Positions 26,327 through 34,063 of a stretch of DNA of 64,000 nucleotides are shown here, piece by piece. This stretch comes from Lentisphaerota bacterium (GTDB taxonomy: Bacteria > Verrucomicrobiota > Lentisphaeria > Victivallales > Victivallaceae). Position numbers and translations under genes: made by a program. The notes under the pieces are model-generated. The model searched no databases. It was given only the letters and a program-made list of their open reading frames with translations, and was not told the DNA's origin. Where the stretch lies: positions 41,716-105,715 of the forward strand of contig SUWH01000005.1 of NCBI GenBank assembly GCA_015061605.1, given 5' to 3'. Position 1 is the first letter of the stretch. Every line of letters begins with the position of its first letter.

Positions 26327-27460
26327 TTATTGAAGTTGTTTATCTATTTCTTTGAAGCGGGCGATGATCTGTTCCATTTCACCGTCTGCCAGACACATGG
26401 GATTGATGTAGACTCCGGGGCGGTTTTCGGAATAACAGATGATCCCGGGATCGCCGGTGCGGAGGATTTCCCGCAGTTCTGCCGGAGTGGTTTTGTCATG
26501 TTTCAATGTGACAAATGCGCGGGGGAGGGGCTGTCCGGCCTGATTGGGCCAGGTTCGTTCGGCGGAGAAAAATTTGCAGTTTTCCAGAGCGGAAACGAGT
26601 TTTGCCACCTCGTTTTCGCACCAGTTCAAACGAGCCTCTTCATCGGCATTGACATATTGGCGTATGGCGGAATAGAGAGCGACCATCTCTTCTCTGCCGA
26701 TCTTCATTATTCTGCCGCAGCCGTAACGGGGAAAGCTTAATCCGGTGGCGATCTTCAACAGCTTGCTTGAACCGAGAAGCAGACCGCTTGCCTGGGGGCC
26801 GCAAAGATCTTTGCCTCCGGAAAAACATGCCATGTCAGCTCCCAGATCCCGGGTGTAACGCCACAAATTATGCTTCGGCGGCAGTTGTGCCGCTCCATCG
26901 GCAAGTACCGGTATATTGCAGCTGTGGGCGGCTTCGATGAAATCGGAGAGATTCATGCATCCTTCTCCGTAATAACCATCGGGGGTGCGGGGGGCAAAAT
27001 AACACATCACAGTATTGCTGTTGATGGCATCTTTGACTGCGCTTGCCGGTAATTCTGCCTGCATATTCGGAAAACCGACGAAACGGATTTTTACACCGAG
27101 CTGTTCCATCGCGTGATCGTAGGGAATATGCTGTCCCCAGAGAGCGACAACTTCGCAGCGGGAAATTTCTTCTGCGGTAAGAAGGTCGAAATTTTTACCG
27201 TAATGTCCGGCGACACAGGCGGCAGTTGCCAGATATATGGCACAACTGCAGGAGTTGCAGAGCAATGCTGCTTCGTTACGGGTCAATTCGGCGACTTTGT
27301 GATTGAGAATATCCTGAAGTTTTTCGACTTCGACAAAACTGCGTGCGGCATCGCAGAGATCACGCAAGGTTTCCTCTGACATGCGCGAACCGCCGACAAC
27401 GGTATAAGTTCCGACAGCATTGATCAGCTTCGGAAGACCAAGTTCATCATATATGCTCAC
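26327..27460 (-). CDS. SelA-like PLP-dependent enzyme (aminotransferase class V fold)
   Basis: A 377-residue fold-type I PLP enzyme. The opening LPKLINAVGTYTVVGGSRM is that of the SelA/DgaE (YhfS, D-glucosaminate-6-phosphate ammonia-lyase) group. The internal-aldimine lysine is in FSGGKDLCGPQASG, and NSCSCAIYLATAACVAG is the phosphate-binding region. Start codon is GTG at 27460, preceded by AGGAAAA. It is the first gene of the operon and diverges from araC. In combination with RidA and a DHDPS-type aldolase I infer an ammonia-lyase acting on an amino acid or amino-sugar acid. Confidence 0.8.
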   Translation of the reverse strand: MSIYDELGLPKLINAVGTYTVVGGSRMSEETLRDLCDAARSFVEVEKLQDILNHKVAELTRNEAALLCNSCSCAIYLATAACVAGHYGKNFDLLTAEEISRCEVVALWGQHIPYDHAMEQLGVKIRFVGFPNMQAELPASAVKDAINSNTVMCYFAPRTPDGYYGEGCMNLSDFIEAAHSCNIPVLADGAAQLPPKHNLWRYTRDLGADMACFSGGKDLCGPQASGLLLGSSKLLKIATGLSFPRYGCGRIMKIGREEMVALYSAIRQYVNADEEARLNWCENEVAKLVSALENCKFFSAERTWPNQAGQPLPRAFVTLKHDKTTPAELREILRTGDPGIICYSENRPGVYINPMCLADGEMEQIIARFKEIDKQLQ

Positions 27461-27491
27461 GGTATTTTTTCCTGAAAAAATTTTTTACGGT

Positions 27492-27520
27492 TTGACTTGT
27501 ACCACATCTTAATATATATT
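27492..27520 (+). promoter_or_regulatory. Promoter of the araC-type regulator
   Basis: TTGACT (27492-27497), 17 nt, TATATT (27515-27520). It leaves a leader of about 33 nt to the ATG at 27560 and rules out a start at 27497. The same intergenic region must hold the promoter of the divergent operon. Confidence 0.75.
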
Positions 27521-27559
27521 GATAAACAGCATATAAATATGGCAAAAAAGAGGTTTTTT

Positions 27560-28459
27560 ATGTCAATATCGCAAACTCCGGAGTGGATCAGGGATTTGTT
27601 GGAATATCATGGAAAACGTCCGGATTCATTGGTTTCCGGCGGCATGGAATCTTTGTGTCCGCTGATTCCGGAGAATGTTATTGTCAGGGTGGACTCCAAC
27701 AGTTCGATCATTCCCAAGGAGACATATGTCCATCAGAGAATGATCCTGAAAACCATTCTTTCCGGAAAATTGAATACGATCATTGACGGTTTGAGTTTTC
27801 CAATGAAAGCCGGAGACAGTGTGCTGTTCTTTCCTTTCCAGTTTCACTCTTCAATCGATGCTGAAAACTGTCCGAAGCACTCTTTTGCCGCGATCTCTTT
27901 TACCATGCCCAATAATGATATAGCTCCGTTACTGCCGTTGAAAAACCGCGTACTGCATCTGCCGTCAGAAGATTTGACGGTATTGAATGAGATCGTCGGC
28001 GCATTTTACGGCAATAATGATGTCTCCCATTCGCAGGCGATTTTGAAACTGTACGGTATTTTGCTGAACCAGCTGGAGAAATATGCCGGTACGGCAGATA
28101 TTGCAAGACCCGGCAAAGGGGATGATATCCACCGGCAAATCTATGATTTCATCCGGGAGAATTTCGATAAAAAACTTTCTCTGAAGTCGCTTGCCGCGCA
28201 GTTCGGTTGTTCCCCGGAAAACATCCGGAAAATCGTTCAGCGCAACTATCCCGGGCTCACTCCCGGAAAATTGATCGCGAAACTGCAGATGCAGGAGGCT
28301 GTGGAACTGTTGGAAAACACGGACAATCCGATCGGTGATATTGCTGAAAAATGCGGATTTTCCGATGTTTTTACATTCAGTAAAAAGTTCCGTAAAGTCA
28401 CCGGCAGATCACCGCGTGAATACCGGATGTCCATAAATCATTCACAGGAAGAGTCTTAA
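27560..28459 (+). CDS. AraC-family transcriptional regulator
   Basis: A 299-residue regulator with an N-terminal cupin-like sensing domain (MKAGDSVLFFPFQFHSS) and a C-terminal double helix-turn-helix (KLSLKSLAAQFGCSPENIRKI and PIGDIAEKCGFSDVFTFSKKFRKVTGRSPREYR). The ATG is chosen from AAAGAGG at 27547-27553 and from the promoter position. It is divergent from the SelA-like operon, so it probably controls that operon in response to its substrate. Its stop codon overlaps that of the convergent lactonase gene by 4 nt. Confidence 0.88.
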   Translation: MSISQTPEWIRDLLEYHGKRPDSLVSGGMESLCPLIPENVIVRVDSNSSIIPKETYVHQRMILKTILSGKLNTIIDGLSFPMKAGDSVLFFPFQFHSSIDAENCPKHSFAAISFTMPNNDIAPLLPLKNRVLHLPSEDLTVLNEIVGAFYGNNDVSHSQAILKLYGILLNQLEKYAGTADIARPGKGDDIHRQIYDFIRENFDKKLSLKSLAAQFGCSPENIRKIVQRNYPGLTPGKLIAKLQMQEAVELLENTDNPIGDIAEKCGFSDVFTFSKKFRKVTGRSPREYRMSINHSQEES

Positions 28460-29481
28460 ACCAGAATGAAAAGCGGGCGGGGCAGGGGGAGTTCGCCGCA
28501 GGATTCAGAAATCTGTCCGGAGTCGGCATCGCAGGTGAAAAAAACGGTTTTTCCGGAAAACTCATTGGCAACCGCCAGAATATCTGTTTCCGGTAAAAAA
28601 TTGAAATCACGGGGACTTGAGCCGCCCGCCGGATAAAAATTCCAGGAAGTAAGTCTGCCATTTTCATCCACCGCAAAAACAGCGATGGTATCACTGCCGC
28701 GGTTGCCGGCGAATAAAAATCTGCCATTTCCTGAAAATTTAATTGTCGAAGCACTGCCGCTCTTTTCTCCATCCGGTAATGTGGATATTGTGTCAAGAAA
28801 ATAAAAATCGCCTTGAGCGTAACTGAAACGTTGGATCACATTGCCCAGTTCACAGACCAAATAAGCAAATTTTCTTTCTGTATCAAAAAACAGATGGCGC
28901 GGCCCGGAGCCGGGAGTGACAAAATATTCTCCGGCGGCAACCGGAGCTATCCCTTTATCCGGATCATAGGGATAGAGCAGAATCTTATCAGTTCCAAGAT
29001 CTGTTACACACAAAAATTTGTTGTCCGGGGTGAATGTGCAGCAATGGGGGTGCGGAGAACTCTGTTCAGCATGGATACTGCTTCCGGTATGGTTGATGCT
29101 CTGCTTTAAAGTTGCAAGTGACCCATCGGCGGCGATTGTGAATTCACTGATATTTCCGGAGGCGTAATTGGCAGAATAGAGAAATTTGCCATTTGCGGAA
29201 ATTTGCAGATAACATACCGATTTCCCCTCTGCCGGCAGAGTGTTGAGCAGATGGAGTTTACCGTCTGGATCGACATGGTAAGCCGCCACGGCTCCGATGC
29301 CGTTGTGTTGAGTCGACGCATAGATGGTTTCCCGGGGCGCGCCCCAGCTTAAAAACAAGTTGCGTTCAAGCGGATAAAAGTCTTCTATTTCCGGCTTTTG
29401 GTTGTGCCAGACACAGCGGAATATCCCTCCATTGCGGTCTTCGGTCATACCGGAAATGTAGAAGCAGTTTGTTGAACTCAT
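28456..29481 (-). CDS. Seven-bladed beta-propeller lactonase family protein
   Basis: A 341-residue protein of the YbhE/Pgl lactonase family. Repeated blade motifs are visible: LQISANGKFLYSANYASGNISEF, HCCTFTPDNKFLCVTDLGTDKILLY-type segments, PRHLFFDTERKFAYLVCELGN and IKFSGNGRFLFAGNRGSDTIAVF-type segments. Family members hydrolyse 6-phosphogluconolactone or other sugar lactones. There is no signal peptide. It has its own promoter at 29535-29563. Given its neighbours it may open a lactone made by a Gfo/Idh/MocA oxidoreductase, but this is inference. Confidence 0.82.
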   Translation of the reverse strand: MSSTNCFYISGMTEDRNGGIFRCVWHNQKPEIEDFYPLERNLFLSWGAPRETIYASTQHNGIGAVAAYHVDPDGKLHLLNTLPAEGKSVCYLQISANGKFLYSANYASGNISEFTIAADGSLATLKQSINHTGSSIHAEQSSPHPHCCTFTPDNKFLCVTDLGTDKILLYPYDPDKGIAPVAAGEYFVTPGSGPRHLFFDTERKFAYLVCELGNVIQRFSYAQGDFYFLDTISTLPDGEKSGSASTIKFSGNGRFLFAGNRGSDTIAVFAVDENGRLTSWNFYPAGGSSPRDFNFLPETDILAVANEFSGKTVFFTCDADSGQISESCGELPLPRPLFILV

Positions 29482-29534
29482 AATATTTTTATTCTCTTAT
29501 TTTGCAGCCGGAGCTGAATGCCCGGCGCTTCCGT

Positions 29535-29563
29535 AATATAGCACATGCAACCGGGATTTACAA
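29535..29563 (-). promoter_or_regulatory. Promoter of the lactonase gene
   Basis: Minus strand TTGTAA (29563-29558), 17 nt, TATATT (29540-29535), with TGC before the -10 box. Confidence 0.7.
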
Positions 29564-29638
29564 AGCACAAACGGCAGAAATTTTGACTGTTCCTTTTTTG
29601 TCAGAAAAATTTTCGCAACAGGAAAAAGAAAACCGGAT

Positions 29639-29667
29639 TTGAAACAGTTTGCAATATGTGTTATATT
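29639..29667 (+). promoter_or_regulatory. Promoter of the flavin reductase-like gene
   Basis: TTGAAA (29639-29644), 17 nt, TATATT (29662-29667), about 70 nt before the ATG at 29738. Confidence 0.72.
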
Positions 29668-29737
29668 AAACTCATAAATCTCCATTGAACAGGAAACACA
29701 ATGAAGCATAACTTTCATTGAAAAAGAGAGGGCAGTT

Positions 29738-30235
29738 ATGCAAAAACAAAGCTCTGTAACAGAAGCATGGGATCGTAAGTATCCCGAACAGGTCGTCCTT
29801 GCCATCACCAAAAGCAAAGACGGCAGAATAAATGCCATGGCGATCGGCTGGGTGTGTATAGTTTCCGATGAACCGCCGATGTTCCTGCTGGGAATTGATG
29901 ATCCGGCTTATACGCTCGAACTTATCCGTGGATCCCGCGAGTTTGTCATCGCTTATCCAAGTCAAAGTATGGCAGCGGAAACTCTCTATTTCGGAACGAC
30001 TCACGGACACAATATCGATAAAGGAAAAATTTCCGGATTGAAATTTGAACCGGCAACGATAGTGGATGTTCCGCTTTTGTCCGATGCAGTAGCCAATTTT
30101 GAGTGCAGACTGGTGACCGAATACCGCCCCGGAAATTGTCCGCTGGTAGTCGGAGAAGTAGTGGCTTCCAGCGTAAATACTGATGATTCTGTTCTGCGGC
30201 TGATCAATGCCGGCAAAGGTTATAAGTTACAATAA
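29738..30235 (+). CDS. Flavin reductase / flavoredoxin-like FMN-binding protein
   Basis: A 165-residue protein of the flavin reductase-like split-barrel family. The opening (YPEQVVLAITKSKDGRINAMAIGWV) and the later EPPMFLLGIDDPAYTLELIRGSREFVI-type segment form the FMN-binding site, and FGTTHGHNIDKG is the conserved loop. It should bind FMN and transfer electrons in the cytoplasm. An AGAGAGGG Shine-Dalgarno sequence precedes the start. Downstream is a MITE-like element that begins 5 nt after the stop codon. Confidence 0.85.
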   Translation: MQKQSSVTEAWDRKYPEQVVLAITKSKDGRINAMAIGWVCIVSDEPPMFLLGIDDPAYTLELIRGSREFVIAYPSQSMAAETLYFGTTHGHNIDKGKISGLKFEPATIVDVPLLSDAVANFECRLVTEYRPGNCPLVVGEVVASSVNTDDSVLRLINAGKGYKLQ

Positions 30236-30240
30236 ATTTT

Positions 30241-30516
30241 GGTTTTATCTCATTTTTTGTGAAAAATATAACCTGCGGCGGCGCATTGCGCGCAATCTCT
30301 TGGCAAATCTTCGGACTCCGGTTCGGTCGAGTACCTGAGTACACTCCCTCACCATCGCCTTGATTTACCATCGACCTTGCATCACACTGCATCCGCCGAC
30401 TGCAATCAAACCGTTTTATTGTTTGACAAATTACTGTTTTTGCAGTATATTTTTTGTACAATAACGATTATCATTACAAATTAACATAAAAGTTTCACAA
30501 AATTTGGGACAATAAC
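30241..30516 (+). mobile_element. MITE-like element, copy A
   Basis: A 276-bp non-coding element. Its ends are imperfect inverted repeats: left GGTTTTATCTCA..TTTTGTGAAA, right (complement) GTTATTGTCCCA..TTTTGTGAAA, 17 of 22 matching. It is flanked by the 8-bp direct repeat TAAATTTT at 30233-30240 and 30517-30524. The interior begins GCGGCGGCGCATTGC and contains a hairpin at 30329-30346 that is conserved with base-pair exchange in copy B. A consensus promoter near the right end points outward. No protein is encoded. Confidence 0.8.
30423..30451 (+). promoter_or_regulatory. Outward promoter carried by MITE copy A
   Basis: TTGACA (30423-30428), 17 nt, TATATT (30446-30451). It reads out of the element into the deacetylase-like gene at 30542, and only 25 nt separate the element from that start codon, so it is the likely promoter of that gene. 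Confidence 0.8.
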
Positions 30517-30541
30517 TAAATTTTATATCAGGAAAACAATT

Positions 30542-31336
30542 ATGAAAAAATACAGCTTTTTTATTGATGACAATATCTTCTTTCTCAAAGAAAATGCTTC
30601 CGGTAAAGCAAAATCAGTTTTCGACCATTTTTATCTTGCCAATTTAAAAAAATTGCATGACAAGTATCAGACCAAATTTTTGCTCAATTTATTCAAAGGC
30701 GATCAGAACAGCGGCTTTATGCTTGATGAATTTCCCGACTGCTATAAAGAGGAATTTGCCGCCAACAGTGACTGGCTGCGTTTCAGTTTTCATGCGGCTT
30801 TCGACAAGACCCATTACTTTGCTGCACCCAAGTGCATTGCCGCAACGACCGAAGAGTTCATCCGCGATTACAACTATGTGAAACGGGAGGTGACCCGCTT
30901 CGCCGGAGAGGAATGTTTCCTCTTTCCGCAGATCGTGCATTATGTGGATTCTTCTCCGGAAATCAAACGCTTTCTTTACAATGAGGGAGTCCGTTTTCTT
31001 TCGGAGAGACGTTCAAAGTTTGAAGCGCTCTCCGAACAAGCCGGTCATACTGTCACTTCGTTCCCTGATCCCGATGTGCCGGAACTTGAACGCATACCGT
31101 TTGAACTGGTGTTCAACAATGTCCCGCTGGAAAATGTCATTCCGGAACTGGACATCCGGATCGTCAAAGAGCAGCGCAACTACATCAATATCATGACCCA
31201 CGAACCCCAGTTTTTCCCATCCTACTGGCACTGCATCGAAGAACATTGGCAGCGGCTTGATTGCGCCTTTGCCCATTTGACCGGTTGCGGTTATACTCCG
31301 GTGTGGGGATCTTTGATAGAAAAATCAGATTTGTGA
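30542..31336 (+). CDS. Polysaccharide deacetylase-like protein
   Basis: A 264-residue cytoplasmic protein that resembles the NodB/polysaccharide deacetylase fold of a divergent group. FFIDDNIFFLK at the N-terminus supplies the metal/catalytic Asp region, LRFSFHAAFD matches the region with the zinc-binding His, and NIMTHEPQFF near the C-terminus supplies the later His. The catalytic set is not complete enough for a firm activity. It starts 25 nt after MITE copy A, whose promoter probably drives it. A hairpin overlapping its stop codon may terminate transcription. Confidence 0.6.
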   Translation: MKKYSFFIDDNIFFLKENASGKAKSVFDHFYLANLKKLHDKYQTKFLLNLFKGDQNSGFMLDEFPDCYKEEFAANSDWLRFSFHAAFDKTHYFAAPKCIAATTEEFIRDYNYVKREVTRFAGEECFLFPQIVHYVDSSPEIKRFLYNEGVRFLSERRSKFEALSEQAGHTVTSFPDPDVPELERIPFELVFNNVPLENVIPELDIRIVKEQRNYINIMTHEPQFFPSYWHCIEEHWQRLDCAFAHLTGCGYTPVWGSLIEKSDL

Positions 31337-31356
31337 CAGAGATCTCTGATTTTTTA
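31320..31356 (+). terminator. Terminator overlapping the end of the deacetylase-like gene
   Basis: AAAAATCAGA (31320-31329) pairs with TCTGATTTTT (31345-31354) and continues into a T run. The TGA stop codon at 31334-31336 lies in the loop. Confidence 0.65.
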
Positions 31357-31506
31357 CTTTTAATGTTTCCGGCTGACCATTCGTTCAGTTTTTGCCATAA
31401 ATTTCTTTCTGAAACTCCGGTATCATATCCAGTCCCGCAATAACTTCATTGCACGATCCGGTATTGCCGGGAAAAATCATGGCTGCAGTTTCAACCGGCT
31501 GGATCG

Positions 31507-32820
31507 TCAATAACGGATGTCCGGTGGTACGGATAAACGCAGATGGTAGAGGAAATTTTTGATGCCGATATGAGGTTTCGTACTGAAAATGTGGCGGTAG
31601 GAAAAGAGAATCATCCCTGAAACTTCTCTATGCAGACGGTTGTAGCGCAGCTGCGCCGCCAACTCCTCATTTCCCCACCCTTTTTCACCGAGGCGGTAGG
31701 GCGACATGCCGATGTAAAGTTTGGTATCGGTGTTGCGAACCATACCGCTCCACCAGTCGACCAATGCTGCGTAAGCGGCGGTCTCATGAGCAAAATTCCA
31801 GTATATTTGCGGCGCGATATAGTCGAGATAGCCGCGTTTGACCCACTTCCGGGTATCGGCATATAAATTGAAATAGGTCTGCTTGCCGCCAGTGGCAGAA
31901 CCGCCTTTGATATCTTTGGCGTTGCCCCAGATGCCGAAAGGACTGATGCCGAATTTTATTCTTTTGCGCTGCCGGTAATTGACCTGATTTATCACCAGAC
32001 GGATGTTGTAGATCAGCGTTTCGGTGTTGTTCCGCCGCCAGTCGGCTTTATTGAGTTTGCGCGGATTGTACCGGGCAAAGGTGGCGTTATCCAGATTGCC
32101 GATCTCTTCATAGGGATAGAAATAATCATCAAAGTGGATGGCATCGGGGGTATATTTTGAACACAGTTCATAAACCACGCTCTGCATGTGCTGGATGACT
32201 TCCATTCTGCCGGGATCGAGGAAAAGCGACCGCGTTTTACCGTTGTTGAATTCCAGAACCAGATGGGGATTTTTTCTTGCGAAGTTCGCCGGATGGCGGC
32301 TGTTCAGATAGGCTGTTTTACTGACTTTTACATCATTCATCACCCGGTAGGGGTTCAGCCAGGCGTGAAATTCCAGTTTGTACGCGCGGGCGGTCTTTAT
32401 CATATAGGCAAGCGGGTCGAAATTTTTGAAACCAACTCCCTCTCTGCCGGTCAACCACTGGGAACAGGGCGCAAATTTTGACGGATAAAAGGCATCGCAA
32501 TTGGGGCGGACCTGAAAAATCACTGCATTGAATCCGGCTCCGGCGATGTTGCGTACCATCCGGGTGTATTGTTCTTTGAACTGTTTTACTGATTTTACCT
32601 GTTTGAAGTCCAGATTGAGAACCGTGCTTACCCATACGCCGCGGAATTCATTTCGGGGAGCATTGACTGCCGGAGGAATGTATATCGGGCGGGGATCGAA
32701 TTTCCCGCCCCGGCGGATGATTTGTCCTGCGCTGTTTTTGTATGGCGCAAGTTTCGCAAGCAGCTGTTGCGGAAAAAGCAGAATAAAAGTTGATAAAATT
32801 GCCGGTAAATATTTATTCAT
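31507..32820 (-). CDS. Exported glycosyl hydrolase-like 10 (GHL10/YngK-type) protein
   Basis: A 437-residue exported protein with a signal peptide (MNKYLPAILSTFILLFPQQLLA). It matches the GHL10 (formerly DUF187) TIM-barrel family: NEFRGVWVSTVLNLDF, NAVIFQVRPNCDAFYPS, FHAWLNPYRV, DAIHFDDYFYPYEE (acidic pair in the active site), FGISPFGIWGN and DYIAPQIYWNF. The ATG at 32820 overlaps the end of pcnB by 8 nt and fits a signal peptide; longer starts add a basic non-conserved stretch. In another frame past the stop codon, roughly 57 further codons stay open, so a frameshift near the 3' end is possible. Confidence 0.82.
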   Translation of the reverse strand: MNKYLPAILSTFILLFPQQLLAKLAPYKNSAGQIIRRGGKFDPRPIYIPPAVNAPRNEFRGVWVSTVLNLDFKQVKSVKQFKEQYTRMVRNIAGAGFNAVIFQVRPNCDAFYPSKFAPCSQWLTGREGVGFKNFDPLAYMIKTARAYKLEFHAWLNPYRVMNDVKVSKTAYLNSRHPANFARKNPHLVLEFNNGKTRSLFLDPGRMEVIQHMQSVVYELCSKYTPDAIHFDDYFYPYEEIGNLDNATFARYNPRKLNKADWRRNNTETLIYNIRLVINQVNYRQRKRIKFGISPFGIWGNAKDIKGGSATGGKQTYFNLYADTRKWVKRGYLDYIAPQIYWNFAHETAAYAALVDWWSGMVRNTDTKLYIGMSPYRLGEKGWGNEELAAQLRYNRLHREVSGMILFSYRHIFSTKPHIGIKNFLYHLRLSVPPDIRY

Positions 32821-34063
32821 CAGCTTTTTTGTTCCATTTGGCTTCGGGTTTTCTGCCGTTGCCTTTGAACTTCGGTTTGCGCCGTTTCGGCGGGAAGTTG
32901 TCCTGATGAGTTTTACGTCGTTCAGAACCTTTGGGCCAGATTTTTGCCATATCTTCTGCATCGGGGAGAGCGGCGTGGCGGATCATCATAAGTTCACGGG
33001 CGTGAGCGTAGGCGCGCTGCTGCATGATTTCGCCTCGGCGCGGATTTTCCACATCTTCCAGTTGAGCTTGCAAAGAAAGTATCCGGCAGGCGGATTCCCG
33101 CATTCTCACCATGAGGTTTTGCGGTTTGAAAATGTTGTCCACGCATTGCGCGATAATAGCGGCACTGCCGGGTATGCCGGGCTGCCAGAGAGTTCCCGCT
33201 TCCCTGCCAAACGCCATTTCCACAAAGGGCAGCGCGGCGCAGGCGATGGCGAGTGAAACGCTGTTACGGTAAAGTCCTTCATCCAGACGGCAGTTGCGTT
33301 CATAGAGCAGATCGCAGAGATATTTCTGCTGCGGCGTACCCCAGATGGCGGAGATCTCCGGCAGGAAGTAGGGCAACAGACCGTAGTCGTGAAACACTTC
33401 CAGATGGCGGTCGCAGTAGCTGGATTTTAAAATCTTTTCCAGTTCAAGGGCCAGGCGGGAACTGGAGGCAAGCGTCAGCAGCGGCAGTGAAGCAAAGAGG
33501 GCATTTTCGGTGGCATCGTCCAACGCAAAATCAAATTGAGCGACCATTTTCAAGGCGCGTAAAATGCGTACCGGGTCTTCTTCAAAACGGAGTTTCGGTT
33601 TGCCTATCGCCCGGACGATGGAGTTGTTGATGTCGTCGATACCCATACCGGTGAGGTCGATAACTTCTTCTTTTGCCGGGTCATAAAAGAGGGCATTCAT
33701 GGTGAAATCCCGCCGCCAGACATCTTCTTGAGCTGTGCCGTAGGCGTTATCGGAGGTGATGAGATTTTTACCGTTATCGGAACTTTTCGGAGCTGTACGG
33801 AACGTTGATATTTCGTAAATGTCATTGCCCGCGTACAGATGAACCAGCCGGAAACGCTTACCGATTATCCGCGCTTTGCGCCGACCGAAAACTCCCCGTA
33901 TTTCCTCGGGAGTTGCGGCGGTGGAAATATCAAAATCCTTGGGCGTGCGGTTGAGCAGTAAATCGCGTACTGCGCCGCCGACGACATAGGTTTCAAAACC
34001 GGCATCCTGAAGTGTCAGGACAATATCTTTTGCTGTATCGGAGATCGCCAGAGGACGCTTCAC
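32813..34063 (-). CDS. pcnB: Poly(A) polymerase / tRNA nucleotidyltransferase family protein
   Basis: A 416-residue class II nucleotidyltransferase. YVVGGAVRDLLLNRTPKDFDIST contains the catalytic DxD (residues split here: GGAVRDLLL, then DFDIS), and RRDFTMNALFYDP is the family motif. ARIIGKRFRLVHL matches the signature that separates bacterial poly(A) polymerases from CCA-adding enzymes, so polyadenylation of RNA is favoured. The C-terminal tail is strongly basic (RRKPKFKGNGRKPEAKWNKK), as expected for RNA binding. Its start overlaps the nadB stop codon by ATGA. Confidence 0.85.
   Translation of the reverse strand: MKRPLAISDTAKDIVLTLQDAGFETYVVGGAVRDLLLNRTPKDFDISTAATPEEIRGVFGRRKARIIGKRFRLVHLYAGNDIYEISTFRTAPKSSDNGKNLITSDNAYGTAQEDVWRRDFTMNALFYDPAKEEVIDLTGMGIDDINNSIVRAIGKPKLRFEEDPVRILRALKMVAQFDFALDDATENALFASLPLLTLASSSRLALELEKILKSSYCDRHLEVFHDYGLLPYFLPEISAIWGTPQQKYLCDLLYERNCRLDEGLYRNSVSLAIACAALPFVEMAFGREAGTLWQPGIPGSAAIIAQCVDNIFKPQNLMVRMRESACRILSLQAQLEDVENPRRGEIMQQRAYAHARELMMIRHAALPDAEDMAKIWPKGSERRKTHQDNFPPKRRKPKFKGNGRKPEAKWNKKADE

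Noticed and set aside
25066..26355. Open frame of 429 codons on the plus strand
   Set aside because: It is antisense to the DHDPS-type and RidA genes; no motif is recognisable.
30241..30516. Riboswitch or leader regulating the gene at 30542
   Set aside because: The consensus promoter lies at the far end of the element, so nearly all of the structured part is upstream of the transcription start.
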